From Aurelia coerulea (taxonomy: Eukaryota > Cnidaria > Scyphozoa > Semaeostomeae > Ulmaridae), in NCBI GenBank assembly GCA_039566865.1, contig CM076948.1, forward strand, positions 16,813,001 to 16,877,000: a DNA stretch of 64,000 bases, given 5' to 3'. Below are positions 1 through 9,027 of this stretch, in pieces (within the stretch, counting starts at the first letter, position 1; each line of letters opens with the position of its first letter). The translations under genes were made by a program, and so were the position numbers. Under the pieces are notes generated by a model that had not been told where the DNA came from, searched no databases, and saw nothing but the letters and a program-made list of their open reading frames with translations.

Positions 1-2
1 TT

Positions 3-788
3 TGTAAAGGAAATCATGAACATCACGATTGTAACGAAATTACATCTATAGAACAGAGAAAACAGCTGGCTCGTAAGTATGGTCGGTGCTATTTGTGCAT
101 GCGAAAGGGTCACGTTTTTTGGAAATGTAATTCAAATTTTTCTTGCGCGCGTTGTAAGGGGAAACATCATATTTCTCTATGCGACAGCCCTGGGGAATCA
201 GCAGGCCCTACGGGGACTAGCACGAGTCCAACTCTGCATGTAGGGACAGAGTGTAGCATAGCTTTGCAGACAGCGCAAGCTTTAGTGAAGTGTCCAGGCC
301 TAGGTAGTGCAGTGAGAGTTAGAGTTCTGTTTGATACAGGCAGTCAGAGATCTTTTGTTACTCCAAGAGTTGTGTCAGGATTACAGCCCATTAGAAAGGA
401 GACCATTGAAATAAGTACTTTCGGGCAGGAAGGGACCATTAAGGGGTCAAAGGAAGTATTTCAGTTTGAATTGTGCCCTGTAAATGGCGGGGAAGGGACT
501 AAAATTGAAGCATATTTAGTTCCAAGTATATCTAGTATCAGAAATGAGCATATAGAAGTGAGAAAGATGCAGTATAAACACTTGAAAGGGTTGTGGTTTT
601 CTGATGTATGTAAAAATGCAGATATTCTAGAAGTGGAAGTTCTTATAGGCTCGGATTACCTCTGGTGTTTCCAAGGAGACATAACTATAAGGGGGGAGCA
701 GTATGACCCAGTTGCTGTAGAAACCAAATTAGGTTGGGTGCTCTCTGGTCCCTTAAGGGGGGAGAGAGTGAGAAGTGATAGAATGTGA
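3..788 (+). CDS. BEL/Pao gag C-terminus with zinc knuckles, and retroviral-type aspartic protease
   Basis: The frame is open from the window edge (position 3), so the Met at 93 is internal. Three Cys/His clusters lie between 3 and 182: one upstream of the Met, then the CYLCMRKGHVFWKC knuckle, then CARCKGKHHISLC. These are nucleocapsid-type RNA-binding modules as in BEL elements. The protease follows, with the catalytic DTG at 333-341 in the context LFDTGSQRSF. The segment ends with LGWVLSGPL, the usual BEL junction towards RT. The frame stops at TGA 786-788 while the RT continues in another frame, so gag-PR and RT are out of register by one base in this copy. Confidence 0.88.
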   Translation, partial: CKGNHEHHDCNEITSIEQRKQLARKYGRCYLCMRKGHVFWKCNSNFSCARCKGKHHISLCDSPGESAGPTGTSTSPTLHVGTECSIALQTAQALVKCPGLGSAVRVRVLFDTGSQRSFVTPRVVSGLQPIRKETIEISTFGQEGTIKGSKEVFQFELCPVNGGEGTKIEAYLVPSISSIRNEHIEVRKMQYKHLKGLWFSDVCKNADILEVEVLIGSDYLWCFQGDITIRGEQYDPVAVETKLGWVLSGPLRGERVRSDRM

Positions 789-3124
789 ATTTGGTTGGTA
801 GTGAGGTGATGAAGGATGGAAATCATGGTAAGAAAGAAGAAGAAAGAGAGTTGGAGAAAAGTGTGAAGAAGCTTTGGGACTTGGAAACAGTTGGAATACG
901 GGAGGAGAATGAGGTACACGAGGCCTTAAAAGATAATATCTCATTTAACGGAGAAAGGTATAAGGTAGGATTGCCTTGGAAGGAAGGTCATGATAAACTC
1001 CCATCAAATTATTGGAATAGTTTAAAAAAATTGAAAGGACAGGTGAGTAAATTGAGACAGGAACCTGAAATATTGCAAGAGTGTGATCGTATAATTAAAG
1101 AACAGTTGGACAGAGGGATAATAGAAAGAGTGTGTGAACTTGAAAAATCAGATAAGATTCATTATCTCCCAAACCACCCTGTTGTTCGAAAGGATGCAAA
1201 AACAACGAAAGTTAGGATGGTTTTTGATGCTTCGTCGAAGGAAAAGGGAGGTGTGTCATTGAATGATTGTCTCCATGTAGGCCCAGCATTAACTCCACTT
1301 TTGTTTGATATACTGATTAGATTCCGAGAGAAGAGAATTGCGCTAGTGGGAGACATAGAGAAGGCATTCTTGAATGTAGAGGTAGAAGAACGGGATAGAG
1401 ATTGTCTTAGATTTCTTTGGGTTGAAGATATAAATGCAAAAGTGATTCAACCAGTGGAGTATAGATTATGTCGTGTTGCATTCGGGGTAAATTCCTCGCC
1501 GTTCTTATTAAATGCTACAGTTCAATTTCACCTAGACAAGTTTCAAAATGTTGATCCGGAATTTGTAGGCATAATGAAAAGAAGCCTATTTGTCGATGAT
1601 CTTGTAGGGGGTAATCAAACTCCAGAAGGTACTTTGAAACTGTATGACCTTGCAAAGTCTAGAATGTCTGAAGGAGGGTTTCGACTAAGAAAATGGCTAA
1701 CGAATGATCATCAGGTTAGAGAGAAGATCGTAGAATGTGAGAAAAACAGAGAAAGCAAGAGAGAGTTAGGAGATGACGAGACATATGCTAAGGTTTCCCT
1801 AGGGAATGTACAGAAAGATCCAGCTATGGAGAAAGTGTTAGGAATACAGTGGAAATGTGAGACAGACCAATTTGTATTTGGGTTTGAAAACATTGTAACA
1901 AAATGCGAGGCTTTGACTCCAACAAAAAGAAATATCTTGAGTATTCTAGCAAGCCTTTATGATCCATTAGGCATAGTTAGTCCCATAGTTGTGAGTTTAA
2001 AGGTGTTATTTCAGCAATTGTGTGTAGAGAAGAGATCGTGGGATGAAGAGATAAGTGGAGATGAAAGGAAGCAGTGGGAAGCATGGGTGAGACAATTAAA
2101 GAGAGTTCAGCAAATAAGTATCCCGAGATGTGTTCATGGAATGAAAAGGGAATCAGCAAAATATAGCTTGCATGGATTTGCAGATGCCAGCTTAAAAGCT
2201 TATTGTGCAGTTATATACTTTGTTTGCGAGTCTCCAGAGGGAGTCACTGTAACCCTGTTAACGTCTAAAACCCGGGTTGCACCTGTCAAACCCCAGACTA
2301 TCCCTAGATTAGAACTTATGGCTGGTAGAACGTTAGCTCTATTGATGGATACTGTAAGAAAGGCATTGGAAGCTGAGTTAGAACTGGAGTATGTGAGAAT
2401 GTGGACAGATAGTAAAACTGTGTTGAGTTGGATAAATAACAAAGGTGAATGGAAACAGTTTGTTAGACATCGAGTAAATGAAATCTTGAAAATAACAAGA
2501 AAGAGTGATTGGGGCTATTGTAAGAGTGAGGAGAATCCAGCTGATATAGGTTCTAGGGGTGTTGGAGCTTTTGAATTGAGTGAGGCAAAGTTGTGGTGGA
2601 AAGGCCCAGAATGGCTTCAAAGTAAAGATGAATGGCCCAAAAAACCAGAAAATTTAGAGACAGTAGAAACTCGTGAAGAAGAGAAAAAATCTGTTGTATT
2701 GAGTGCCAGTGAGAAAGTGAATGCTTCAGTTGGGAAAGTTATGAATGTTGAAGCATTTAGTAGCATACAGCACTTGTATCGTGTGACAGCATGGGTTAAA
2801 AGGTTCGTTTCTAATTTAAAGGCTAAGCGAAGGGGAGTTCTTGTAACTAAAAGTGAGTTGACAAGAGACGAAATTGTGAATGCTGAAAGATTGTGGATCC
2901 TTGATGTGCAAGGAAGGTTGAAAGAACAGAGCAATTATAAAGTGCTAGCAAAAGATCTGCAGATAGTTGAGTATAATGGGCTCTTAAAATGTAAGGGTAG
3001 ACTGGGAAATTCTGATTTGTGTTTTGATGCTAGACAACCAATAATAATTCCCAGGCAGCATCATCTTACAAAGTTGATTGTTGAAGATTGTCATAAGCGT
3101 GTTCATCATAGTGGCCTAAGATAA
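785..3124 (+). CDS. BEL/Pao reverse transcriptase and RNase H
   Basis: This pol segment copies element RNA into DNA. The frame starts at a GTG overlapping the previous stop, which is a frame boundary rather than a believable start codon. RT landmarks are the PLWKEGH-like stretch near residue 65, MVFDASSKEKGGVSLNDCL, LVGDIEKAFLNVEV, and the catalytic FVDD at 1590-1601. RNase H landmarks are GFADASLKAYCA, TDSKTVLSWI and NPADIGSRG. The last residues (CHKRVHHSGLR) are already the His half of the integrase zinc finger, so the TAA at 3122-3124 cuts inside integrase. It is a nonsense change, since the frame on both sides is the same. Confidence 0.92.
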   Translation: MNLVGSEVMKDGNHGKKEEERELEKSVKKLWDLETVGIREENEVHEALKDNISFNGERYKVGLPWKEGHDKLPSNYWNSLKKLKGQVSKLRQEPEILQECDRIIKEQLDRGIIERVCELEKSDKIHYLPNHPVVRKDAKTTKVRMVFDASSKEKGGVSLNDCLHVGPALTPLLFDILIRFREKRIALVGDIEKAFLNVEVEERDRDCLRFLWVEDINAKVIQPVEYRLCRVAFGVNSSPFLLNATVQFHLDKFQNVDPEFVGIMKRSLFVDDLVGGNQTPEGTLKLYDLAKSRMSEGGFRLRKWLTNDHQVREKIVECEKNRESKRELGDDETYAKVSLGNVQKDPAMEKVLGIQWKCETDQFVFGFENIVTKCEALTPTKRNILSILASLYDPLGIVSPIVVSLKVLFQQLCVEKRSWDEEISGDERKQWEAWVRQLKRVQQISIPRCVHGMKRESAKYSLHGFADASLKAYCAVIYFVCESPEGVTVTLLTSKTRVAPVKPQTIPRLELMAGRTLALLMDTVRKALEAELELEYVRMWTDSKTVLSWINNKGEWKQFVRHRVNEILKITRKSDWGYCKSEENPADIGSRGVGAFELSEAKLWWKGPEWLQSKDEWPKKPENLETVETREEEKKSVVLSASEKVNASVGKVMNVEAFSSIQHLYRVTAWVKRFVSNLKAKRRGVLVTKSELTRDEIVNAERLWILDVQGRLKEQSNYKVLAKDLQIVEYNGLLKCKGRLGNSDLCFDARQPIIIPRQHHLTKLIVEDCHKRVHHSGLR

Positions 3125-4366
3125 ACTTTAGCAGAAGTAAGATCTAAGTTTTGGGTGCCGAGGGGAAGACAGACTGTGAAAAACATCTTAAGAGATTGTA
3201 TTGTGTGTAAGAGAGTGCAAGGTAAAGCATTTGAAACACCACCTGTTGCAGATCTACCTGATTTTCGAGTGCAAGAGGCACCAGCCTTTTCAAATGTAGG
3301 TGTAGATTTCGCAGGACCTCTTTATGTGAAAGAAAGAAAGGGTGTGATGCAAAAAGTTTACATTGTTATCTTTGCATCCTGTGTAACAAGAGCCGTACAT
3401 TTAGAGTTAGTATCAGATATGACTGTTCAGGTCTTCTTAAATTGTTTGAGAAGATTTGCAGCCAGAAGAGGAACACCATCTTTGATTGTGTCAGACAATG
3501 CTAAGACATTTAAGGCTGCAAAAGTATTGTTAAAGAAATTGTATAAAGATCAAGGATTTAGGGGGTACATAGCACAGCAGGGGATAACATGGAGATTCAA
3601 TCTAAGTAAGGCTCCCTGGTGGGGTACACAAAGGGGGGGGGGGGCGGCGTACGAACGTATGATAGGGACAATGAAGAGGTGTTTGAGAAAGGTTTTGAGT
3701 AATGCAAGAATGACATTTGAAGAGCTACAAACAATCCTTGTGGAAGTGGAGGGAACGTTGAATTCCAGGCCCTTAACGTATGAGTATGATGAGGTGGGAA
3801 GTGAAGTGTTAACCCCAGCACATCTCATTTGTGGGAGGAGGCTTATATCCATTCCTGATCATACTGTAGAAGATGACATCACAGACAGTAAGTTGTTGAA
3901 AAGATTCAGATATTTAGCTCGTAAAAAGGAGCATTTTTGGAATCGTTGGAGAAGGGAGTATTTAGCTGATCTTAGAGAGTATCAGAAAGGAAATAGACAG
4001 ATAAATGGTCGAGTAGTGAAAGTTGGAGACCCAGTTTTGGTGTATGAAGAGCATGTTAGTAGATGCAACTGGAAGGTAGGAGTTGTGGAAGAACTGATAG
4101 TTGGAAAAGATGGCCATGCTAGAGGTGCAAAAGTCAGATTAGTTGCAAAGGGTAAGCCAGTATATCTTAATCGACCAGTTCAGAAGTTATATCCTCTCGA
4201 GATTGAAGCTAAAAATGTAAAAGCAGGAAATGATGTACCTATAGAAGAGAAGCAGAATCAGACAGAAGAAACTATTCAGCCACTGGAAGTAGTTAGAGAT
4301 AGACCAGCTAGGCGAGTTGCGGCTTTGGACTCTGGCTGGAAGACTGGGGCTATGCTTGGACCCTAG
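3125..4366 (+). CDS. BEL/Pao integrase
   Basis: This is the DDE integrase, in the same frame as the RT segment but separated from it by one stop codon. The Cys pair of the HHCC finger is CIVCK near 3200. Catalytic acidic positions are seen in VGVDFAGPLY (first Asp), IVSDNAKTF (second Asp) and YERMIGTMKR (Glu). Just before the Glu there is a run of 12 G at 3633-3644 where the family normally has a short Gly-Gly-Phe turn, so the local sequence TQRGGGAA is probably a slippage expansion. The C-terminus has the basic, Trp-containing CNWKVGVVEE region typical of the family, followed by a charged tail that ends close to the polypurine tract. Confidence 0.9.
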   Translation, partial: TLAEVRSKFWVPRGRQTVKNILRDCIVCKRVQGKAFETPPVADLPDFRVQEAPAFSNVGVDFAGPLYVKERKGVMQKVYIVIFASCVTRAVHLELVSDMTVQVFLNCLRRFAARRGTPSLIVSDNAKTFKAAKVLLKKLYKDQGFRGYIAQQGITWRFNLSKAPWWGTQRGGGAAYERMIGTMKRCLRKVLSNARMTFEELQTILVEVEGTLNSRPLTYEYDEVGSEVLTPAHLICGRRLISIPDHTVEDDITDSKLLKRFRYLARKKEHFWNRWRREYLADLREYQKGNRQINGRVVKVGDPVLVYEEHVSRCNWKVGVVEELIVGKDGHARGAKVRLVAKGKPVYLNRPVQKLYPLEIEAKNVKAGNDVPIEEKQNQTEETIQPLEVVRDRPARRVAALDSGWKTGAMLGP

Positions 4367-4372
4367 GGGGTC

Positions 4373-4690
4373 AAGCAGGGGGGAGTATGTGGAGGCGCGT
4401 TGTAGTTTTTGAAAATTTACTGGGATATATGTCTAATCGTAAGTGATAAATTGGTACGTAATTAAAACGTTTATTGGTTCATTGTAGATGCATGTGACCG
4501 CTTGCGTATGCGTTTTTGGCACGACTATGTTATAGGGGCGTGCAGTTGTTTACTCTATCTCTTTTGAGCTAGCTCGGGCCGTGAACGGCCATACGTGTCA
4601 GTTGAGAACGGATTTGTCGAAGTTAGAATGATACAGTCCTCTATTTAGAACAAGCCTAGTCTCTGTGTTATTCCTGCACTGGTGTGGTAT
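4373..4690 (+). repeat. Polypurine tract and probable 3' LTR of the BEL element
   Basis: The purine-rich tract AGCAGGGGGGAGTA ends at about 4387 and is followed by TGTGGAGGCG, the expected TG start of an LTR. The right end is not determined: no second LTR is in the window, and the esterase coding region of LINE A is open from about 4700. A terminal CA near 4690 is possible. No target duplication can be tested. Confidence 0.6.
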
Positions 4691-4699
4691 TAGCAGCAG

Positions 4700-5210
4700 G
4701 TGGATTGACGTTTCCACTTCAACTGTTATCATTGGAGATTCAATGTTAAAAAACATCGAGGGCTGGAAACTGAAACGACGATGCAAGAATAATGAAAAGA
4801 TCTTTGTTAAACCTTTCAGCGGAGCCGATGTTCACCAAATGAAGCATTATATCAAGCCAACAATAGAGAACAAACCAGATGTAATCATACTGCATGTTGG
4901 AACCAACGAATTACAAAATAACAAAAAGAATGAAGTCCAAATCGCAGATGAAATTGTTGGCCTAGCAAAATCCGTGGAACAGGAAAAAATTACTGTAACA
5001 GTTTCTGGACTAATTGCACGAGATGATGAATACGAAGAATGCAGAAGAAGAGTGAATCTCATACTTGCTGACATGTGTTTTGAAAACAAAATCGCCTTCA
5101 TTGATCATCCAAACATTGACCCCAAGAAACATTTGAATAACAGTAAGTTACATCTCAATCGATCTGGAGACGGTGTTTTTGCTAACAATCCTTTTGCCGC
5201 CTCTCAATGA
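4700..5210 (+). CDS. LINE A ORF1 C-terminal SGNH/GDSL esterase domain
   Basis: This is a lipase-like SGNH domain of the kind fused to ORF1 of CR1/L2-type LINEs. Block I is VIIGDSML (Ser nucleophile), block III is LHVGTNEL (Gly/Asn oxyanion region), then VSGLIARDDE, and the C-terminal Asp-x-x-His block is represented by KLHLNRSGDGVF. The start is not seen, since the frame runs back into the LTR boundary. About 170 residues of domain are present, the usual size. The ORF is followed by a 130-bp gap and the endonuclease frame. The role of the esterase in retrotransposition is not established in general. Confidence 0.8.
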
Positions 5211-5231
5211 CCAACCAACGATTGTCGTAGT

Positions 5232-6165
5232 ATTTATGCTAGGGATATCTTTTTTAACGCGAAACCCGAAAATTTAAGTGTCAGAGAGGGTGTCTGTAGT
5301 TCCTCGCCTGTAAATCTGATATCCACACGTGAGACTGTGGCACAGGGCGGGTCTCATCAGCATCTAGGATTTAAGAAGGGCATGGCAATTGCATCCCTAA
5401 ATATCAACGGTCTTCGAAGTCACTTTGATGAGGTTCAGTTGTTAATTAAGGACCTTGGGATTCAAATCCTTGCCTTGAATGAGACTAAGCTCGATCCAGA
5501 CTTCCCAAAGGAGCTAACTAGTGTGGCTGGATACCAACAAGAACGTCTGGATAGGACCGACAATGGTGGAGGTGTTTATATTGATATCAGAGACTCTATC
5601 ATGTACAAATGTCATCTTGATTCCCTACTGATGACCTGGAACTAATGTGTATCGAGGTTGAACCACCAAAAAGCAAGTCTTTTCTTGTTCTCGCCTGGTA
5701 CCGTCCACCTAATGACCCTATTGGATCTTTCACTGAGCTAGAAAAAGTTCTCTCTTTTTTGGACAAAGAGGGTAAAGAAATAATCCTCTTAGGGGACACT
5801 AATTGTGATCTCACTCCAAAACAAGCTGAGCAGCTCATATATTACAATTCAAAGCACATGCTTGATCTCTATGAGTTATTCAGCTTCAAACAGCTTATTG
5901 AGGAACTAACTAGGGTCACTCTAACCACTTCTTCCATTATTGACCACATTGCTACAACACGTGCCAGAAACATTGTAAAATCTGGAGTGTATGAAGTTTC
6001 CTTGAGTGACCATTATATGGTCTACTGCTTTCAAAAATTTAATGGAGCAGTGGAAAAAGGTCATAAAATAATCAAAACTCGGAAGATAAAAATTTCAACG
6101 AAGAAGCATTCCTGGCTGATGTTTCTGGCGTGTGTTGGAAGCAATTGCTTACTGAAACAGATGAC
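5232..6165 (+). pseudogene. LINE A apurinic-like endonuclease domain, frameshifted
   Basis: The EN nicks target DNA in target-primed reverse transcription. Motifs seen are SLNINGLRSHFDE (metal-binding Asn), LNETKLDPDFP (Glu), LAWYRPPNDP, LLGDTNCDLT (Asp) and VSLSDHYMVYC (catalytic Asp-His). The first part is in the frame that ends at 5645. The rest is in the frame 5645-6169, and a third frame (6130-6570) carries the linker, so there are frameshifts near 5630 and 6110. All key residues remain visible despite the breaks. Confidence 0.85.
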
Positions 6166-6884
6166 ATAGATGTTCTTGTAAGCAATTGGTCAAACCTATT
6201 TTATTTGATCATAGAGAAACATGCCCCAATGACGGAAATGCGTGTCTCAGAGAAATACTGCCCCTGGATTGACAAGGACCTTAGAAAACTTATGCAGACC
6301 AGGGATAAACTAAAAAAGGCTGCAGCCAAAAGAAAGTCCCAATTCCTTATGGACTCATATAGACAGGTCCGTAACAAGGTCAATGCCCTAAACGTCCAAC
6401 TAAGGAAGCAGTACTATACTAATAAGATATCTGCATGTCAAGGTAACATGAAAGAATCTTGGAAGGCAACCAATGAACTCCTCAATAAGAGATCAAAGTC
6501 CAGCAATATTGATTGTCTTAAAGAGTCTGGTTCCGAAACTGTTCATAAAAAAGATATTCTAATGCAATGAACAGTTTCTTTTGCTCAGTAGGTAAGGATC
6601 TTGCTGACAAAATAGATCCAGTCCCAAACCCCCTTCTTGCAGGTGACTATGAAATTAACACACATAAGGCAACATTCCACTTCAGAACAATTGAAGTGCA
6701 GGAGATCAGGGACGCATTTGCCACAGTTAAGACAGCAAAGAGCTTTGGGACTGACAACATCTCTAGCTACTTTCTGAAGCTTGCGGTGCCTTTTATTGAA
6801 AGCTCGCTCGCTTTCATGTTCAATACATCCATTGAAACAAGTCATTTTCCCGATTCATGGAAAGTTGCTAGAGTTACTCCAATT
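6130..6884 (+). pseudogene. LINE A linker and N-terminal RT, cut by the DIRS insertion
   Basis: The linker contains KHAPMTEMRVSEKYCPWI and a long basic helix, followed by a frame change near 6567 and then the start of the RT (AKSFGTDNISSYFLKLAV, FPDSWKVARVTPI). The coding sequence stops being LINE-like exactly after ATT at 6882-6884. It resumes at 14461 with TTCAAGGATGG, giving the normal Phe-Lys-Asp-Gly-Asp continuation in frame. Confidence 0.85.
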
Positions 6885-6951
6885 CTTCTCTATAATCAGC
6901 TACGTCACTACGGAATCCCATGAGAAGCGGGCGCATGCGCTACAAGTCATT
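6885..6951 (+). repeat. DIRS left inverted terminal repeat
   Basis: It starts CTTCTCTATAATCAGCTACG. The reverse complement of 14344-14412 matches it except for a block of about a dozen bases near position 20 and scattered changes. The outer 44 bases are repeated exactly, in inverse, at 14129-14173. Confidence 0.88.
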
Positions 6952-7265
6952 GCGGACTTCGCTACGAGTCATCAAGACGTGTTTTTACAAGCTCAAATTT
7001 TCTGCGAAAATTGGTGAGTTTTTATTTTGCCTTTTCTTTCTAATTTGATTAGAATTGACTAGAGCATTATCATTTGATTGCCGTTAACAAACTTCTTTGA
7101 AATAATGAGAGTTTATACATAGTTCTCCAGAATATGTCTGAGTCAGAGTATAGAACTATACATACCTGAGGATGGAACAGAGCTGCAGGAACCTCCATTA
7201 GAAAGCACGCCTTCTATTGCCCTCAGTTAACTCTTAACCAAACTCTATTAGACATAAATACCAAT

Positions 7266-8463
7266 ATGGGTAACATGGCGGCTCCTCTACAACAGCTGTC
7301 TTCGGATCTTTTGCCAATGGGCCACCGGCCAGATGAACATGTTTGCACCGGAACGTATCCGTCCACCGGACGTATCCACCGCTTGTCCACCGGACTTTCT
7401 AATTTGCCCAACGGGCTTGCTGCCTCATCGTCTACCGGACGTATCAACCCCTTGTCCACCGGACATTCTAATTTGCCCATCGGGCTTGCTGCCTCATCGT
7501 CTACCGGACGTATCAACCCCTTGTCAACCGGACTTTCTGATTTGCCCACCGGGCTTGCTGCCTCATCGTCCATCGGACTAAACCCGAATAATAAAAGTGA
7601 CAGTTATCAGACCCTGATGAATTTGAGCCACCAGAAAAACAATCTGTTACCGATGATAATAATGTTGATGAGGGCCTCAGTATTCATGCTGATTATGATA
7701 CTGATTCACTTGTTGGTGATGGCCATGATCTTTTGCTTAAATCTAGCACAAAATTATTTTAGACAAATATAAGCAATGAACAGACTGGGCTACCAACTAC
7801 CTCAGACCCAATCGGAGTTGAATTTCTTGATAACTTGGCCAAAGCAATTGAAACCTCTGACGGCCTCGGCACTAATGTTAATGACATATTAGCCGAAGTA
7901 ATTTACAAGCGCTGGGGAAGACATTCACTCCTCGAAAATTCAAAATTATTTTAGACAAATGTCAAAGGCCAGCTAACTGTACTGCCCTGCATCCTATCAA
8001 GGTCATTACAGGTGCGTGGGAACATCTTAAATATAATAAGAAACAGGAGGATCTTAGGCTGGCTAACATGCAACAAGTTTTGCGAAAAGTTGCCTTCATT
8101 ATGTTCCAAACTACAGACTTTTTTGCACAGGTTTCTTCCTCCCAAAATCGCGAGGAATTTAACAAATATGTCTCGCAATCAGTGGATGCATTTGCACTCT
8201 TGGGTCATCTGAGCGGAACTATTTCGTCCCTTCGACGAAGCACTGTGAAGCCTCTGCTAAAACCGGACTATCAAGCACTTTGCTCCTTCTATCACTGTCC
8301 GTACCTTTTCGGTGATGATTTGAATAAGCAGCTCAAAGAGGCTGAAGAATGGGTAACTTCAAAAATCGCTTCAAACAGCAACCTCAAAACCAAAACCCCT
8401 CCTAACAAAACAATGCAAGGCGTAATTTCTTATAGCAGGGCAACCGGCCGGAATCACTTCTGA
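7266..8463 (+). pseudogene. DIRS ORF1 (gag-like), frameshifted
   Basis: The N-terminal third is an open frame 7266-7772 with three 23-residue repeats. The middle has IYKRWGRHSL and, after shifts, DKCQRPANCTAL, the KYKRPENC-like block common to ORF1 of metazoan DIRS-like elements. The C-terminal part (8068-8463) reads EDLRLANMQQVLRKVAF and LGHLSGTISSLRR. At least two frameshifts and one stop separate the parts. It is presumed to be the nucleocapsid-like protein of the element. Confidence 0.7.
7375..7580 (+). repeat. 69-bp tandem repeat (3 copies) in DIRS ORF1
   Basis: The unit encodes STGRINPLSTGxSNLPxGLA plus a short ASS linker (23 residues), three times in succession with few substitutions, keeping frame. 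The repeats are Ser/Thr/Gly/Pro-rich and likely disordered. Copies differ mainly in the base after LSTG and LP. Confidence 0.85.
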
Positions 8464-8606
8464 AGAAGCAACCGTACCACAGAAACAACCGCTTCCAAAC
8501 TCTAGCCAACCTCCCTCAACGAGGGAAAACATTTTGATCGATTTGGAACAGTTTAATGTACGTGAATTTATTGACTATTTACCTTCCCTAGTATCCTTAC
8601 TTTTAC

Positions 8607-9027
8607 ATGAATGTGAACATTTTTAGAGCTAGTAGAGTATCAAATTTTCTACCGGAGTGGAAGTCACTTACAACGGACCCAGATGTTGTTTTAAATGTCT
8701 CTGGCGTAAAGATTGAATGTGTTTTTCTTCCTGAGCAAAATGCTCGTGACAAATCACACTTTCGTCAGGCTGATTTTTGTTGTCCTTCAAAAAGAGATGG
8801 ATACCTTATTATCAAAAGCGGTTCTGGAACCAGCATCGGCAGCAGCTGGACAGATAATTTCGCCCATTTTACGTCCAAAACCGGACGGAACGCACCGGAG
8901 TGAACCTCAAATAATTTAACCAGTGCGTGACTTATCGCCATTTCAAAATGGACACATTGAATACGATCAAACTTGATTACGCCAAATTATTTTATGGCAT
9001 CATTAGATTGAGCATGCCTATTATAGT
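8607..9027 (+). pseudogene. DIRS reverse transcriptase, N-terminal half
   Basis: SNFLPEWKSLTTDPDV is the conserved N-terminus of DIRS RT. A frame change leads to GQIISPILRPKPDGTHR, then NLK-NQCVTYRHFKMDTLN, TPNYFMASLD and HAYYS. The frame is broken by several indels and stops. It ends in TATAGT at 9022-9027, the target duplicated by the nested LINE. The RT continues at 11340 as VDIAPKDRKFLRLEF. Confidence 0.8.

Larger units (their letters stand above)
1..4690 (+). mobile_element. BEL/Pao LTR retrotransposon, 3' portion
   Basis: Domain order is gag zinc knuckles, aspartic protease, reverse transcriptase, RNase H, integrase, then a polypurine tract and the start of a 3' LTR, which is the Pol order of BEL/Pao elements. 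The 5' LTR and most of gag lie outside the window. The copy is not intact: there is a frame change near 785 between protease and RT, and an in-frame TAA at 3122-3124 between RNase H and integrase. Otherwise the frames are long and well kept, so it is a fairly young but inactivated copy. The outer limit on the right is uncertain because LINE A begins almost immediately. Confidence 0.9.

Noticed and set aside
656..944. Minus-strand frames overlapping the BEL gag/pol and other pol regions
   Set aside because: They are mirror frames of real coding sequence without motifs or starts of their own.
4388..4690. Exact LTR length and TG...CA ends of the BEL element
   Set aside because: The 5' LTR is outside the window, so the end cannot be verified.
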